Source: Maribacter luteus
GTDB lineage: Bacteria; Bacteroidota; Bacteroidia; Flavobacteriales; Flavobacteriaceae
NCBI RefSeq assembly: GCF_009674825.1
Contig: NZ_WKJH01000030.1
Coordinates: 372,001 to 436,000, forward strand
Direction: 5' to 3'
DNA: 64,000 bases
The notes under the pieces are model-generated. The model made no database searches. It was given only the letters and a program-made list of their open reading frames with translations, and was not told the origin of the DNA. Positions within the stretch are counted from its first letter, which is position 1; each line of letters begins with the position of its first letter. A program made the position numbers and the translations under genes. Below, piece after piece: positions 63,258-64,000 of this stretch.

Positions 63258-64000
63258 TTATTTGTAATTCTTGCGCTCTATCATGTAGTAAACCAATGGC
63301 ACCACCAAAAGCGTAAGTACTGTCGATACAATGGTACCTCCCATGAGCGAAATGGCCAATCCTTGGAAAATGGGATCGAACAGAATCACGAATGCTCCGA
63401 TAACAACGGTGCCTGCCGTTAGCAAAATCGGGGTTGTACGTACAGCTCCAGCCTCTATAACCGCTTGTTTAATGGGAATACCCTCTGCCAAACGTAGGTT
63501 TACAAAATCGATCAGCAACACGGAGTTCCTTACCATGATACCTGCTAGGGCAATCATACCAATAAAAGAAGTAGCCGTAAAGAAAGCCCCCAATAACCAG
63601 TGTCCCAACACAATACCCACTAAAGAAAGTGGAATGGCCACCATCATTACAACAGGTGCCTTAAAGTTCTGGAACCAACCAACTATCAAAATGTAAATGA
63701 TAACTATAACCCCAAGGAAAGCGATACCCAAATCACGAAACACCTCCAAGGTTATTTGCCATTCACCATCCCATTTTACTGTATAATCATCTTCAAAATC
63801 GGGCTGTTTTATATAAAGTTCGTCTATTGCATAACCTTCGGGAAGGTTCAATTCTTTCAATTTATCTGTCATTCCTAAAATGGCGTATACGGGACTTTCC
63901 AATTCCCCGGCCATATCGGCTAAGACATACACTACCCTTTTCTGGTTCTTTCTATAGATACTTTTCGCCCTTGTAGACTTTTGAACTGCTACCAGGTCCC
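63258..64000 (-). CDS. RND efflux pump permease, C-terminal part
   Basis: The frame is open to the window edge, so the gene's 5' part lies outside. Visible are the end of the second periplasmic loop and TM8-12: DLGIAFLGVIVIIYILIVGW, FFTATSFIGMIALAGIMVRN (the typical GIMVRNSVLLIDF of TM10-11), GAVRTTPILLTAGTVVIGAF and the terminal LVVPLVYYMIERKNYK. AcrB/CusA superfamily; the TM4 residues needed to define the substrate are outside the window. It is separate from the island czcA. Confidence 0.92.
   Translation of the reverse strand, partial: DLVAVQKSTRAKSIYRKNQKRVVYVLADMAGELESPVYAILGMTDKLKELNLPEGYAIDELYIKQPDFEDDYTVKWDGEWQITLEVFRDLGIAFLGVIVIIYILIVGWFQNFKAPVVMMVAIPLSLVGIVLGHWLLGAFFTATSFIGMIALAGIMVRNSVLLIDFVNLRLAEGIPIKQAVIEAGAVRTTPILLTAGTVVIGAFVILFDPIFQGLAISLMGGTIVSTVLTLLVVPLVYYMIERKNYK

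Overview
The window looks like chromosome of a Bacteroidetes bacterium, most likely a marine member of the Flavobacteriaceae. The evidence is AT-rich intergenic DNA without clear Shine-Dalgarno sites, SusC/SusD pairs, two hybrid two-component regulators (HTCS), many short lipoprotein signal peptides, an FGly sulfatase and BfmA/DUF5712-type mobilization genes. No rRNA, CRISPR array or transposase was seen. There is one tRNA, tRNA-Pro(GGG).

Layout. (1) 0-3.5 kb: the 3' part of a sortilin/VPS10-type beta-propeller protein and an FRG-domain protein. (2) 3.9-10.8 kb: a minus-strand run of small exported proteins and lipoproteins of mostly unknown function, mixed with at least three start-less coding remnants. 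It includes a duplicated cupredoxin-like lipoprotein, a protein with six tandem hexapeptides, and two neighbouring paralogues that share a novel-looking C-terminal domain. (3) 11.0-33.4 kb: a polysaccharide utilization locus (PUL), probably for a beta-linked glycan such as xylan. It has HTCS 1, a divergent GH3, then GH3(PA14)-SusC-SusD-IPT/TIG glycan-binding lipoprotein-GH10, and HTCS 2. (4) 34.16-46.93 kb: a probable 12.8-kb mobilizable island at tRNA-Pro. It encodes a tyrosine recombinase, BfmA and MobB-type mobilization proteins, an OmpR-type response regulator and histidine kinase, a CzcCBA-type metal efflux pump and an SBF-like carrier, all on the minus strand. A 15-bp direct repeat of the tRNA 3' end (14/15 identical) bounds it. 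(5) 47.3-62.3 kb: carbohydrate genes. These are a BASS-family carrier, an esterase, a D-Ala-D-Ala dipeptidase-like lipoprotein, an exported GH130, a sulfatase and a GMC dehydrogenase with its subunit 3, followed by a mannan operon (GH26-GPH transporter-GH130-AGE epimerase) with an AraC regulator. (6) 62.7-64.0 kb: DUF2892, a PII/CutA-like protein and the C-terminal part of an RND efflux pump that runs off the window.

How the genes work together. The mannan operon matches the known Bacteroides fragilis route. Exported GH26 releases mannobiose, the GPH carrier imports it, the epimerase makes mannosyl-glucose, and GH130 phosphorolysis gives mannose 1-phosphate and glucose. In the PUL, GH10 and the SusCD/binding-protein complex would capture and import oligosaccharides and the GH3 enzymes would trim them, with the HTCS proteins sensing breakdown products. 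In the island the two-component system directly precedes the efflux genes and probably controls them.

Most notable are the tRNA-Pro island with a third, similar tRNA-end scar at 15.4 kb, a dense run of inverted repeats between the recombinase and BfmA (candidate oriT), a 20-bp palindrome in the HTCS1/GH3 divergent region, and the exported-protein cluster with its remnants.
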